Translations under genes and position numbers: made by a program
Notes under the pieces: model-generated
What the model was told of the DNA's origin: nothing
Database searches by the model: none
What the model saw: only the letters and a program-made list of their open reading frames with translations
Assembly (NCBI GenBank): GCA_963965975.1
Contig: OZ014416.1
Span: forward strand, 6,820,001 to 6,884,000
Reading direction: 5' to 3'
Source: Xestospongia bergquistia
Lineage: Eukaryota > Porifera > Demospongiae > Haplosclerida > Petrosiidae
Length of the DNA: 64,000 nucleotides
Part shown: piece by piece, positions 34,016-47,113 of the stretch
Position numbering within the stretch: the stretch's first letter is position 1
Layout: each line of letters begins with the position of its first letter

Positions 34016-34870
34016 CATACATGCATATATATATATGTATGTATATATATTAGCTCTGTACACGATTGTATTTTGTGGTTATATACTGGTTACCAGAATT
34101 GTTATGCTTAATCCTAACTTTTATTGTGGTCTATAAATGATCTAATCATGTTCTTAGAATAAACCCTTCTAACTACAATACATTACTTGTATCAATTTTA
34201 GCATATGGCATAACTACAAACAATACTGTACTATATATGTAGAATGTACAATTGTAGTATGTTACATATGACTTATTCATGGTAAGAATTAAGTTGTTAT
34301 GCTTAAACTTACCTTTAGTCATGATATTTAAAATTAAATTAAATTAAATGATGTGGTCATCTTTCAGGAATAAATCCATACATACTTGTTGTTAGCATTA
34401 AACAATACATATAAAGTGATATGATTGTTATAACATTTATATATGAATATATATTATTATGACATTATGATTAAACTCAAGTTATAATGTAGTACAACAC
34501 AGATACATTTAGGACCTATCAACCTGTTGTTATAAGCATAAATTATTTCAATGGAGTAATAGAATGTTCTATAATTGCATACCATTTCTCTATATTAAAT
34601 ATTCTTAATATACTTATGTTTATGTGTGATAAGTATTGAAAGTATAGTAAATTGCAGCTATAACTTTATATATTTTTAGTAGGCTGTTATAGCCACAAGC
34701 CAATTATCTATCTAGCAATAGAGCAGAGCTAGAAATGTTTTAATTATCTATCTAATTTTTCTAATAAACAAAATTAGTCAGAATTCTGCTGAATCATCAC
34801 ATTTGAATTGAGTTTATAGTATGACTGGCAACTAACAACATAAATTAAGATTTATTAGTGAAAGAAAGTC
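33404..34870. other. Nested dispersed repeats
   Basis: Includes a run of G interrupted once (33464-33483), a stem-loop element at 33701-33756, an (AT)n tract at about 33980-34050, and sequence at 34050-34870 shared with 49.8-50.3, 51.4-51.6 and 53.6-53.9 kb. No gene is seen. Confidence 0.6.
33701..33756. repeat. Stem-loop repeat, copy 1
   Basis: AAATAGAGCACAAG and its reverse complement CTTGTGCTCTATTT flank a loop of about 28 bases. Further copies are at 50687-50742 and 52948-53003; the first keeps perfect arms, the second has one mismatch in the right arm. Surrounding sequence is also shared, so it marks a larger repeat family. Confidence 0.8.
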
Positions 34871-35266
34871 TGTATACTTGTAATCAGATATTGAGTTAAG
34901 TTTATAGTAAGAGATACAACTATTCGTTAATGTTAATAGTGTTGATAGTATAAGGAATTTCCCTTGTGAATTCAAGGATCATGTATCACTAGTACAAGTA
35001 GTACATAGAGTCACATAAACCACATAGATATTTCAAACTGGCTTACATTATATATGCAGACCACCTATAGTCATAAGAGTATCAAAATAAATTTTAAACA
35101 CATGAGGATTATTAAGGTCAAATTTTATTCATAAAAAACAATTTCATTACTACTGATATAATATCACAAAGAATGAAACTACTTAAACAAAGATATAATT
35201 ACTATGTGGATATTAAGCACTTTTATATTGCCAAATTTTTGGAACAGCAAGCTGTAACCATGGTAG
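34871..35266. other. Integrin-derived 3' flank
   Basis: Corresponds to the 3' flank of the intact integrin gene (about 60070-60480), with many substitutions. No gene is seen. Confidence 0.6.
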
Positions 35267-36053
35267 CAATAAAATCACTTTCTACTATATGCTATGATAT
35301 AATAAGTAACAGTGGGAGGAGGGGGGGGAATAGAAATAGTGTTTTTAGAAAAATCAGATTCATTGACTTCTTGAAATGACTTGAATTCTCAATTATTAAG
35401 ATACATTGTTTTAAGTTCAATAATCATCAAGATGATTATCCCTATAACTACCAATCCCACCAATACTAACAGCACAATAGCCCAAATAGGTATAAGGAGA
35501 CAATCACTTGGTGCAAGAACCTCATAGATTTGTTCCCTTTGTTGAGTTGATAAACCAACAAAATACACATACTCACAAAACATTGTGCTATCAGTAAAGG
35601 AACATTCCTCAGTACTACCTTCAATAGTTCCATTGATATCATAACTATCTGAATTAGAAGGATAAGATGATAATATGGAATAGTTTGTACAAGTAAATCG
35701 AGAACATGTGGGACTGCCACCATCTTTAGCTGCATTTGCATAGCATTTGACACATTCTCTAACTACATTATCATTATTACAGATAGCAACTATACTTCCT
35801 GTTGACTGCTCACAGTACATACCAGTAAAGTCTTCATTACATGTGCAAGATCTTCCTTGAGGATGACATGGGTCACAAGTACCTTGTCCAGTACATATTG
35901 CTACTGTACCTCCATTAGTATCAATACAGTGATCATGAGAACATTGACATCGTTCTCCAGTGTGTGGCAGTCTTGTAAGTGTAGAATTATGACATAGGCA
36001 TGTATATTCACCATTAGAACATGTACAATTTCCACGCCCACTACATACCAGTC
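35267..36053 (-). pseudogene. Integrin beta 3'-half fragment, copy 1
   Basis: Matches the last EGF-like repeats, beta-tail region and transmembrane segment of the intact integrin at 60485-62917. The cytoplasmic tail is cut short by a nonsense change: the codon equivalent to Arg in LDYREF is TGA at about 35389-35391. The tail after it has lost a codon and the NPIY coding text is disrupted by a G-rich stretch. At the 5' side, homology stops at about 36053 inside an EGF repeat and dehydrogenase intron sequence follows. It has no head domain or signal peptide. Confidence 0.85.
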
Positions 36054-36831
36054 CAATTCTGTATTGTGATATATGCTTTGTGTCAACATTACGAAACAAA
36101 TGGAGTGACTTACTTGCTCTGTGTATAACAACCTATAAAAGTATAATTTTGGCTGTATAATTATTATATCGTTAATAAAATACAGTATGTGACTACCACA
36201 AACCATGTCTAAGAATCAAGTATCGGACAAGTTCTAGTTTCATACTCCTCTCCTTGTCTTTTCGCATTATTCATTTATTTCATATCTATACTTTAAATTG
36301 ACATCAAATTATGTGTACCAGTTGTGGACTAGTAATAACTCAAAGTGTTATATTGTTTGCCCATCTAAATACTAGCATATTTCTTAGCAATGGTACAGTC
36401 TCTGTAAAGTCTCTAGTCTTTAATATGCATAGTTAACAGCATCAAAATGAATCATAGGAAAGTTTGAATAATTGCAATCTTGTTTATTTCATAAGATCCT
36501 CAAATAATTAATTGTTTGAAACAAAAACAGTTTGATGATTTAAGACAACAGTAGTAGTGCAAAATTGCATGAATTAATTAATTAATTAATTAATGAGCAA
36601 TTTTGTGTTAGTCATCAAAGGTAATGGTCTTTGTATTTTCACAAGGTTACCTCAGATTGTTGAAAGACCTTTTTCCATAATAATTATTATTTGTTGAATA
36701 AATACATTTCAAAGAAATGCCCAACTTAACATTACTCAAAATTTAAGCATTTTTTATAACAATATCGATAATTGTTGGTCACTAATATACTCACTCACTT
36801 GATATTGTTACTTTCTTTCTTTTTCCTACAG

Positions 36832-37709
36832 GTGATTTTAGGGCAGCCATTGAAAGAGACTTTAGTTCTTTTGATAACTTTAAATCACAACTTTCAGCTA
36901 AAACAATTGCAATTCAAGGATCAGGATGGGGATGGCTGGTAAAAATTTATACTAGTAAATGTTTCAATTTTTAGGGAATAAATATCTATATTGACCAATG
37001 TATTATTATTACTTGGAATGTTCAATGAATAATCTGTTTGTAGTTATAAGGTTACATAATGTGTATAAATTATATTACAGTTCAAGATAAGGAACTGCAC
37101 AGTTTAAAAGCCCAACAGCATTCTTCATGAAAATTAAGTTTGTATGTATAATTAAAAGTTGAAATTCTAAATTGAGTATATTATAGTATTTAAAATGATA
37201 GTGTATAACAAAAACCTTTTTAGTCTTAAAAGCTACTAAGAAAGTCAAGAGAATAAGAAAAATGTGACTGTATTACTTAAAAAGTACCAGAGTCAGATAA
37301 TTAATAAATATTACGTAAGCATTAATTTCTTATATTGTTAGAAAGAATGACTGACATCTTATACAATCTATCTTTTTTTAATTAATTTTTAGGGATATAA
37401 CAAAGAGAGTGGAAGGCTACAAATTGCTACATGTGCTAATCAAGACCCATTACAAGGAACTACAGGTACGAGGACTGACTAGAGTATTTGAATTCCTTCC
37501 TAATTATAGTATCTGTATGCATAGTGCCTTCTCAATATTTCACACATCCCTCTAACTGTATAGGTCTGATTCCCCTTCTTGGTATTGATGTATGGGAACA
37601 TGCCTATTATCTCCAATATAAGAATGTACGACCTGATTATGTTAAAGCTATTTGGGATGTCATCAACTGGCAGGATGTTACTAAAAGATACAGCAATGCT
37701 ATGACATGA
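36832..37709 (+). pseudogene. SOD2 3' fragment, copy 1 (exons 3-5 only)
   Basis: Three exon-like blocks with intact splice sites: 36832-36938, 37393-37465 and 37564-37709. They correspond to SOD2 exons 3-5, including the Asp and His metal ligands in DVWEHAYY. Exons 1 and 2, with the start, the presequence and the two N-terminal metal-binding His, are absent: the sequence jumps from dehydrogenase intron 1 straight into SOD2 intron 2 at about 36227. The C-terminus reads [10 protein letters not shown] with Lys where the full copies have Glu. It cannot encode an active dismutase alone. Confidence 0.9.
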
Positions 37710-39752
37710 ACAGTGAAAATAGTGACTTGCATTTACAAAAGTCTTAAATAGTCAATTGTAGTGCTCTTCAGATTTTTTAAAAAAATATTAGATGATTAGT
37801 CATGTAAATGCCTGTTTCTAAAAGTGCAGCGCTGAGAATGTGCATTGATATGTTCAGAATATGAGGTACTTTTTAGCAGCATTATTACAGACTCTGTAAA
37901 TTTTCCACATACATCTACCAAATTGTCGAAAGACCTTTTTAAAGGTCTTGACTCTGAACTCAATGTTTGAAATGACCATTACTAATGATAACAAATGCTA
38001 TTGTTTTCTTTTAAATGTGACTTTTTTACCTCTGTCTTAGCCCTGTTACTTCAGACAGATAGAAAAAGAATGTAAATACAAATACATTTTAATTAGCTCA
38101 CAGATTGCATAGATTCCTACTACTACAACCAATAAACATTATTACAATTGAGGGAGGCTTGTTGCCATGACAACTACAATACAAAGCCAGCAATGACATC
38201 TTTAGTTAGCCATATGATACTAATGTTATTGACTACTGAGGTTGGCAATATCTAAGAGAATAAATGAGAGAGTGAGGGTGATATATGAATGCCAGAAAAG
38301 AGCAGAGAGAAATTAAGAGGACCAGGACAATGCATGAGTTAAGTTGCTTGTTGCCATGACACCCATACAGTTATAACTAAAACTTTACATGTTAGGCAAC
38401 TTTTTTCACTTAATTTTTGCACACAGCTAAAAGCAATGTGTCATTTTAATGTATCAAATTATGCAAGTTTTGTTACATTGGTTATAATATGATTGAACAA
38501 GATTCAAGATAGAGACATAAACCTATATTAATAATAGTTAATAATTATACAGGAAATAGTCAATAACAGTTATATAGATAGCTTGTGATACTCCCCCTCC
38601 AGTTCAAACATAAAGCTAATATAATATAGGGTTAACATATTGAAGGAAGGGAGGGTTGCTATTTTTTTGAGGTCTGTTGGTTACTGATAAAAAATATTAT
38701 GGGATGAAGTTATTAAAAACTAACTCACTTGATTCTGGAGTACCTCATAAAGGTTTGGGATGACTATTGGGCCTGTTTACTTGTGAAATGCTAGTCCTTG
38801 ATTGTGTCTGTTGTTTGTTGGGATCCACATGCAAGTGTTTAAGTTAATTCCTATGAACTATTAATCTGTTTACCTCGAATAAGCTCAATTTTGTAGTCCA
38901 CAGGATCCACACAAGCAGTAATCATATAGGCTCCATGCCAAAATGAGCTAAACTTTTTGTCTTATTCTTTCTCACTGCTGAGTTAAACAAGATCAGTGTC
39001 CAACTTGAAATGTAACTTTTTCTTTCCCTTCTCTATTGTCAGTATATGTTGTATTTTTGTGTAGGGTGCTTCAGATGAGTACGTATTATGTCACTTGTAG
39101 AGTCATGCAGATCTTTGATATATTTTGGAATAGGTCTCTCTTTCATAGAGAGTGAACATCCAATTAATAGGTAGTGTAGCTGAATGACCAAACAATATAT
39201 GATATGGAATAAATCCAGTTGACTCATAGAGAGATTTAAAATAAGTTCAAAATGCATTGAGTAAGTTAATGTCCTAGTCTTTGTGATTTGTACTGGATGA
39301 CCTTTGAAAACATTGCTTGGATTGTTCAATTCAGCCACTCTACTTGTCCATTACCATGTGGGTAGTAGGCAGACGTATGTGTTTTGATGAATACCCAAAG
39401 TGAAGTAATGTGTTGAATGACATTGGAACAAAATGTACTTCTTGGTCACTGTGAATATAAGAGGATATGCTTCCACTCATTCGTAAAAGACATCAGTAAC
39501 TTATGGAAGCCGAGGACAGTTTCAATCAAACGGGGTTATACGGAGTTGGAATGACTGTGTTTTCGGCTACGTAAATGACAATACGGAATGTAATGTACGT
39601 TCTCGGTTTCCGTATATGTCGGACCTACAATATACAACCAAAGTCAGGAAGGGTGCTTCTTGATGTAACTTGTACTATAGGATGATGATGTTTTTTTTAC
39701 TTAGTTAATATAGTTACCATAGTTAAAATAGTTACTTAACTAACAGAGTTCA
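37710..39752. other. Flank inside tandem unit 1
   Basis: Continuation of SOD2 3' flank (to about 39340) and the CpG-richer block (about 39410-39690). No gene is seen. Confidence 0.6.
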
Positions 39753-40425
39753 TTGAATTCTCAATTATTAAGATACATTGTTTTAAGTTCAATAATCATC
39801 AAGATGATTATCCCTATAACTACCAATCCCACCAATACTAACAGCACAATAGCCCAAATAGGTATAAGGAGACAATCACTTGGTGCAAGAACCTCATAGA
39901 TTTGTTCCCTTTGTTGAGTTGATAAACCAACAAAATACACATACTCACAAAACATTGTGCTATCAGTAAAGGAACATTCCTCAGTACTACCTTCAATAGT
40001 TCCATTGATATCATAACTATCTGAATTAGAAGGATAAGATGATAATATGGAATAGTTTGTACAAGTAAATCGAGAACATGTGGGACTGCCACCATCTTTA
40101 GCTGCATTTGCATAGCATTTGACACATTCTCTAACTACATTATCATTATTACAGATAGCAACTATACTTCCTGTTGACTGCTCACAGTACATACCAGTAA
40201 AGTCTTCATTACATGTGCAAGATCTTCCTTGAGGATGACATGGGTCACAAGTACCTTGTCCAGTACATATTGCTACTGTACCTCCATTAGTATCAATACA
40301 GTGATCATGAGAACATTGACATCGTTCTCCAGTGTGTGGCAGTCTTGTAAGTGTAGAATTATGACATAGGCATGTATATTCACCATTAGAACATGTACAA
40401 TTTCCACGCCCACTACATACCAGTC
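39753..40425 (-). pseudogene. Integrin beta 3'-half fragment, copy 2
   Basis: Same as 35381-36053: EGF-like repeats, beta-tail region and transmembrane segment, ending at the TGA equivalent (about 39761). What follows on the 3' side is SOD2-unit flank, not the integrin tail. Confidence 0.85.
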
Positions 40426-41203
40426 CAATTCTGTATTGTGATATATGCTTTGTGTCAACATTACGAAACAAATGGAGTGACTTACTTGCTCTGTGTATAA
40501 CAACCTATAAAAGTATAATTTTGGCTGTATAATTATTATATCGTTAATAAAATACAGTATGTGACTACCACAAACCATGTCTAAGAATCAAGTATCGGAC
40601 AAGTTCTAGTTTCATACTCCTCTCCTTGTCTTTTCGCATTATTCATTTATTTCATATCTATACTTTAAATTGACATCAAATTATGTGTACCAGTTGTGGA
40701 CTAGTAATAACTCAAAGTGTTATATTGTTTGCCCATCTAAATACTAGCATATTTCTTAGCAATGGTACAGTCTCTGTAAAGTCTCTAGTCTTTAATATGC
40801 ATAGTTAACAGCATCAAAATGAATCATAGGAAAGTTTGAATAATTGCAATCTTGTTTATTTCATAAGATCCTCAAATAATTAATTGTTTGAAACAAAAAC
40901 AGTTTGATGATTTAAGACAACAGTAGTAGTGCAAAATTGCATGAATTAATTAATTAATTAATTAATGAGCAATTTTGTGTTAGTCATCAAAGGTAATGGT
41001 CTTTGTATTTTCACAAGGTTACCTCAGATTGTTGAAAGACCTTTTTCCATAATAATTATTATTTGTTGAATAAATACATTTCAAAGAAATGCCCAACTTA
41101 ACATTACTCAAAATTTAAGCATTTTTTATAACAATATCGATAATTGTTGGTCACTAATATACTCACTCACTTGATATTGTTACTTTCTTTCTTTTTCCTA
41201 CAG

Positions 41204-42081
41204 GTGATTTTAGGGCAGCCATTGAAAGAGACTTTAGTTCTTTTGATAACTTTAAATCACAACTTTCAGCTAAAACAATTGCAATTCAAGGATCAGGATG
41301 GGGATGGCTGGTAAAAATTTATACTAGTAAATGTTTCAATTTTTAGGGAATAAATATCTATATTGACCAATGTATTATTATTACTTGGAATGTTCAATGA
41401 ATAATCTGTTTGTAGTTATAAGGTTACATAATGTGTATAAATTATATTACAGTTCAAGATAAGGAACTGCACAGTTTAAAAGCCCAACAGCATTCTTCAT
41501 GAAAATTAAGTTTGTATGTATAATTAAAAGTTGAAATTCTAAATTGAGTATATTATAGTATTTAAAATGATAGTGTATAACAAAAACCTTTTTAGTCTTA
41601 AAAGCTACTAAGAAAGTCAAGAGAATAAGAAAAATGTGACTGTATTACTTAAAAAGTACCAGAGTCAGATAATTAATAAATATTACGTAAGCATTAATTT
41701 CTTATATTGTTAGAAAGAATGACTGACATCTTATACAATCTATCTTTTTTTAATTAATTTTTAGGGATATAACAAAGAGAGTGGAAGGCTACAAATTGCT
41801 ACATGTGCTAATCAAGACCCATTACAAGGAACTACAGGTACGAGGACTGACTAGAGTATTTGAATTCCTTCCTAATTATAGTATCTGTATGCATAGTGCC
41901 TTCTCAATATTTCACACATCCCTCTAACTGTATAGGTCTGATTCCCCTTCTTGGTATTGATGTATGGGAACATGCCTATTATCTCCAATATAAGAATGTA
42001 CGACCTGATTATGTTAAAGCTATTTGGGATGTCATCAACTGGCAGGATGTTACTAAAAGATACAGCAATGCTATGACATGA
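41204..42081 (+). pseudogene. SOD2 3' fragment, copy 2 (exons 3-5 only)
   Basis: Exon-like blocks 41204-41310, 41765-41837 and 41936-42081, the same as 36832-37709. No exons 1-2 and no start codon in context. Confidence 0.9.
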
Positions 42082-44864
42082 ACAGTGAAAATAGTGACTT
42101 GCATTTACAAAAGTCTTAAATAGTCAATTGTAGTGCTCTTCAGATTTTTTAAAAAAATATTAGATGATTAGTCATGTAAATGCCTGTTTCTAAAAGTGCA
42201 GCGCTGAGAATGTGCATTGATATGTTCAGAATATGAGGTACTTTTTAGCAGCATTATTACAGACTCTGTAAATTTTCCACATACATCTACCAAATTGTCG
42301 AAAGACCTTTTTAAAGGTCTTGACTCTGAACTCAATGTTTGAAATGACCATTACTAATGATAACAAATGCTATTGTTTTCTTTTAAATGTGACTTTTTTA
42401 CCTCTGTCTTAGCCCTGTTACTTCAGACAGATAGAAAAAGAATGTAAATACAAATACATTTTAATTAGCTCACAGATTGCATAGATTCCTACTACTACAA
42501 CCAATAAACATTATTACAATTGAGGGAGGCTTGTTGCCATGACAACTACAATACAAAGCCAGCAATGACATCTTTAGTTAGCCATATGATACTAATGTTA
42601 TTGACTACTGAGGTTGGCAATATCTAAGAGAATAAATGAGAGAGTGAGGGTGATATATGAATGCCAGAAAAGAGCAGAGAGAAATTAAGAGGACCAGGAC
42701 AATGCATGAGTTAAGTTGCTTGTTGCCATGACACCCATACAGTTATAACTAAAACTTTACATGTTAGGCAACTTTTTTCACTTAATTTTTGCACACAGCT
42801 AAAAGCAATGTGTCATTTTAATGTATCAAATTATGCAAGTTTTGTTACATTGGTTATAATATGATTGAACAAGATTCAAGATAGAGACATAAACCTATAT
42901 TAATAATAGTTAATAATTATACAGGAAATAGTCAATAACAGTTATATAGATAGCTTGTGATACTCCCCCTCCAGTTCAAACATAAAGCTAATATAATATA
43001 GGGTTAACATATTGAAGGAAGGGAGGGTTGCTATTTTTTTGAGGTCTGTTGGTTACTGATAAAAAATATTATGGGATGAAGTTATTAAAAACTAACTCAC
43101 TTGATTCTGGAGTACCTCATAAAGGTTTGGGATGACTATTGGGCCTGTTTACTTGTGAAATGCTAGTCCTTGATTGTGTCTGTTGTTTGTTGGGATCCAC
43201 ATGCAAGTGTTTAAGTTAATTCCTATGAACTATTAATCTGTTTACCTCGAATAAGCTCAATTTTGTAGTCCACAGGATCCACACAAGCAGTAATCATATA
43301 GGCTCCATGCCAAAATGAGCTAAACTTTTTGTCTTATTCTTTCTCACTGCTGAGTTAAACAAGATCAGTGTCCAACTTGAAATGTAACTTTTTCTTTCCC
43401 TTCTCTATTGTCAGTATATGTTGTATTTTTGTGTAGGGTGCTTCAGATGAGTACGTATTATGTCACTTGTAGAGTCATGCAGATCTTTGATATATTTTGG
43501 AATAGGTCTCTCTTTCATAGAGAGTGAACATCCAATTAATAGGTAGTGTAGCTGAATGACCAAACAATATATGATATGGAATAAATCCAGTTGACTCATA
43601 GAGAGATTTAAAATAAGTTCAAAATGCATTGAGTAAGTTAATGTCCTAGTCTTTGTGATTTGTACTGGATGACCTTTGAAAACATTGCTTGGATTGTTCA
43701 ATTCAGCCACTCTACTTGTCCATTACCATGTGGGTAGTAGGCAGACGTATGTGTTTTGATGAATACCCAAAGTGAAGTAATGTGTTGAATGACATTGGAA
43801 CAAAATGTACTTCTTGGTCACTGTGAATATAAGAGGATATGCTTCCACTCATTCGTAAAAGACATCAGTAACTTATGGAAGCCGAGGACAGTTTCAATCA
43901 AACGGGGTTATACGGAGTTGGAATGACTGTGTTTTCGGCTACGTAAATGACAATACGGAATGTAATGTACGTTCTCGGTTTCCGTATATGTCGGACCTAC
44001 AATATACAACCAAAGTCAGGAAGGGTGCTTCTTGATGTAACTTGTACTATAGGATGATGATGTTTTTTTTACTTAGTTAATATAGTTACCATAGTTAAAA
44101 TAGTTACTTAACTAACAGAGTTCATTGCAGTTTTATATACAAGTATGATACTCAATAGCCTCTATATGTGGCAAATTATTAAATTAAAGACTAGTAAACA
44201 AAGTGTACAGGTTATTAAGTTCAGTGAGTGAGTTGTGCAAACATTCTGTATTTACTATAGTTGTATACAGACTTACAATGCATTGCATTATACTAACACT
44301 ATGATCATTAGAATTTTCTGTATCATTTTTTTGCTTTTATGTGTTTTTCATATATCCCTACAAATGTCACTAGTGAGAAAATGACTCAGCTATGCATGAT
44401 TACAACATCTTGTGATCCTTTATGCTCATAAAGAGTGAATTGAATCCCTTCCCTGAAGATGCAGAAAAATGACAAGGTTTGTTTCTCCCAGTTAAATTTT
44501 TAAAATTTAGATAAAAATTTCGTGTGCAATTCATAATACATTTAGGTTCAGATTGAAGTCTTGGAATCATTGTTTTGCATCAAATATTTGATAAACTAAA
44601 TCTATTATATCTGACCTTATTCCATTAAGTTCAGAGTTGTATATTCGGCATTTCATCTGGCCATCATGAATGCCTCATCTTTTAACTTTAATGCATTTCT
44701 TGTCAAAATATTATTTGGATGAAACAACTTTTTAAAATGAAAGTGTGCTTAAACAAGTCCAAACATAAAATGTTATTATTAAAACATTACAAAAAAGGCC
44801 TAATCATTACCAAAATGTTAATACGTTCATTTTGTCCATTGAGTCAGTTTAGGGTCTATTATGT
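42082..44864. other. Flank of tandem unit 2 and crystallin 3 trailer
   Basis: 42082-44124 repeats 37710-39752. From 44125 the sequence returns to the block seen at 30080-30440 and then to the crystallin trailer (about 44380-44850). No gene is seen. Confidence 0.6.
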
Positions 44865-45404
44865 TTACGATGCCTGGACATACTTGATAGACTTGATCTG
44901 GTCATTGGCAGGCAAGGGCCCAAGGTCATACTTACCAGGTCCAAGTAGAGTTTTACCATCAATCTTAATTATTATGCCAGTGAAGTTGTAGAAGCTCCAC
45001 ATGCCACCAGTAATTATCATGGAAGAAACTCCAGAAATTTGGCCTTGTCTGAAGGATTGAGTAACATCAGTATTGGAATTGCGAAACAATGATGCATATC
45101 CACGGTATTGACTGTGTTCGAATAAAATAACTCCTGGGTTGAGTTCATCATATCCTTGTATAGATTTAATGGGATTATCCATGGTAACACGTTCACCAGT
45201 ACAGACGATTTTTTCAACATTGCGATCTCCTGGATGTTTATGATCCCATTCAGTAACTGTATAGACAACCCAAACAGAATGAGGTTCACTGTTAAGGACT
45301 TCAGCTATTGTGTAATACCAGGATATGTCAGCCTGGCTGTTGTAAAACGTTTGCTCATCACCTGAAGAATCTTTTAGTCGAATTGGGCAGCTGGGAGTGG
45401 ACAT
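44865..45404 (-). CDS. Beta/gamma-crystallin-like protein, copy 3 (altered Greek key)
   Basis: Single exon, 179 residues starting MSTPSCPIRLKDSS; the frame extends 15 bases upstream, but only through TTG. Motif A is normal (VILFEHSQYRGYASLF to SGVSSMIIT). In motif B the strand-forming text is changed: the usual WSFYTGYNCHGTKLNIDG is replaced by WSFYNFTGIIIKIDG, three residues shorter. The closing NDQIKSIKYV is retained. The fold may tolerate this or the protein may be unstable. TATA box at 45504-45511; the bZIP-like site seen upstream of other copies is not recognisable here. Confidence 0.8.
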   Translation of the reverse strand: MSTPSCPIRLKDSSGDEQTFYNSQADISWYYTIAEVLNSEPHSVWVVYTVTEWDHKHPGDRNVEKIVCTGERVTMDNPIKSIQGYDELNPGVILFEHSQYRGYASLFRNSNTDVTQSFRQGQISGVSSMIITGGMWSFYNFTGIIIKIDGKTLLGPGKYDLGPLPANDQIKSIKYVQAS

Positions 45405-47113
45405 GTTTTGTAGTCTCAATTCAGGGTTTTAATTCTTCTTGCGTAAATACAGTTATAGTTTGAATTCGTTGCTCGCACACAACTAATTGTTAGATTTGAA
45501 TAACTTTTATAGTCATCTTCAACTATAACTCATGAATATGATTAACTAAATAACTATAATTAAATTCCAGTATAGTCGATGACATGAGTTGTTGAATTCT
45601 ATAAATATGTTAAATCAGTCATATTTACATAGCCAGCTTTAAAGCATAATAATTAGTATGCATATAGCAAAGAGACAATTAATGTAATATTTATGAATGT
45701 TTAACCTTAATATGAAGGTGATATAAGATACATTATGCATATCAAAATAGCTATAACTTTTAGTTTAATTTAACAAGTTACCTCTTGAAACAGTACAACC
45801 AACTATTTCTTATTCTCTTATTATATAATTTTTAGATCTAGTCAGCTAATGACATTACTTGTATTAACTATATAATACTGCATAGTGCATAACCACTAAC
45901 AATATTGTGTAATGCATAGAGAATACACAATTGTAGTATGTTTAAATATGTCTTATATTCCTGGAAAGAATCAAGTTAAGCTTAATTTATTTTGGTTTTT
46001 ACAATAAATTAAATTAAACGATGTAGTCATGTTCCAGGAAAAATTCAATATATGGACTTGTGGTTAGAGTAAACTATACACATAAAGTGATATCACTATG
46101 TTATATATTATATAGCACTATGTAAAACCCAAGTTAAATTGCAGTATACAACAGATCCATTTTGGACATTTCCACCTGTTGATATATATAATGATAACTA
46201 CATCAATGGAGTAATAGAAGGTTCAATAATTGTATGCTATCTCTCTATATCATGAATTCATAATATATATCTATGTTGTGTGTGATAAACATTTGAAAGT
46301 AGAAAGCATAGTAAGTTGTAGCTATCACTAGATAGATTTTAAGTTTAAACTAACTATAACATGTTTCTCAATAACATCAAAGAGTATTAGCCAGAATTCT
46401 TCATGAGTCATTACATTTGGGTATATAGTATGAGTGGCCTAATTTTGCATGCTAATTCTTAACTTTTGTATTAAGATTTTTTCATTTTTGTATTAACCGA
46501 CATTCCTCAGATGTTGTTGTAACTTATATTGCTCAATTTCTTATTTATTACTTAGTACCACAATGACTCATTCAAGATTAAACCATCTCATGATCCTTTA
46601 TGTTCACAAAGAGAGGACTGAATCCCTTCACTTTGAAAATGCAGGAAAATGTCAAGGCTTGTTTATCCAGTTAAATTTTTAAAATTTAGATAAAACTTTT
46701 TGGGTGTAATTCATACTGCTAGGTTCAGACTGACCTATTATTATATTTTGCAGTCTTGCATGCAACTGCAACTGGTTATAATTTAGCAATGGTGATCTAG
46801 TTTTTACATTATGAATAGATTGTTGAAATAGTTGTTTCGCATTAAATGTTTGATAAGCTAAATCTATTATACCTAATCTTATTCCTTGTGTATGCAGCAT
46901 TCATTTATTTTCATTTGGCCATCATGAATGCAGTCATCATACACTCTTAACTTTAATGTATTTCTTGTCTAAATGTTATTTGCATGAAACAACGTTTTAA
47001 AATAAAAGTGTGCTTAAATAAGTAGAAAAAAAAGTCTGTAAATAGAGCATTACAAAACAGAATAATCACCAAAAAATAATATATTCACTTTCTCCATTGA
47101 GTCAGTTCAGAGT
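45405..47113. other. Crystallin 3 promoter and repeats
   Basis: Promoter to about 45560, then dispersed repeat sequence shared with 30.6-31.9 kb in the same order, ending in the trailer of crystallin 4. The frame at 46679-46900 is the same repeat-derived frame as 31566-31799. Confidence 0.6.

Larger units (their letters stand above)
35381..39752. repeat. 4,372-bp chimeric tandem unit, copy 1
   Basis: Direct repeat of 39753-44124. Every landmark I compared is offset by exactly 4,372 and I found no difference. The unit consists of integrin fragment, dehydrogenase intron 1 piece (about 36053-36226), SOD2 intron 2 through exon 5 and flank. A TTG is shared at the start of each unit and just after the second (44125-44127). 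Confidence 0.93.
39753..44124. repeat. 4,372-bp chimeric tandem unit, copy 2
   Basis: Second copy of 35381-39752, apparently without differences, including poly-T run lengths. It lacks the integrin tail beyond the junction because the unit begins inside that gene. Confidence 0.93.

Noticed and set aside
39039..39338. 99-codon minus-strand frame repeated at 43411-43710
   Set aside because: Flank sequence; the homologous positions near 22.8 and 29.4 kb have different lengths and frames.
35381..44124. Idea that the integrin and SOD2 fragments form a new fusion gene
   Set aside because: They are on opposite strands and each lacks a proper start, so no single transcript could join them in frame.
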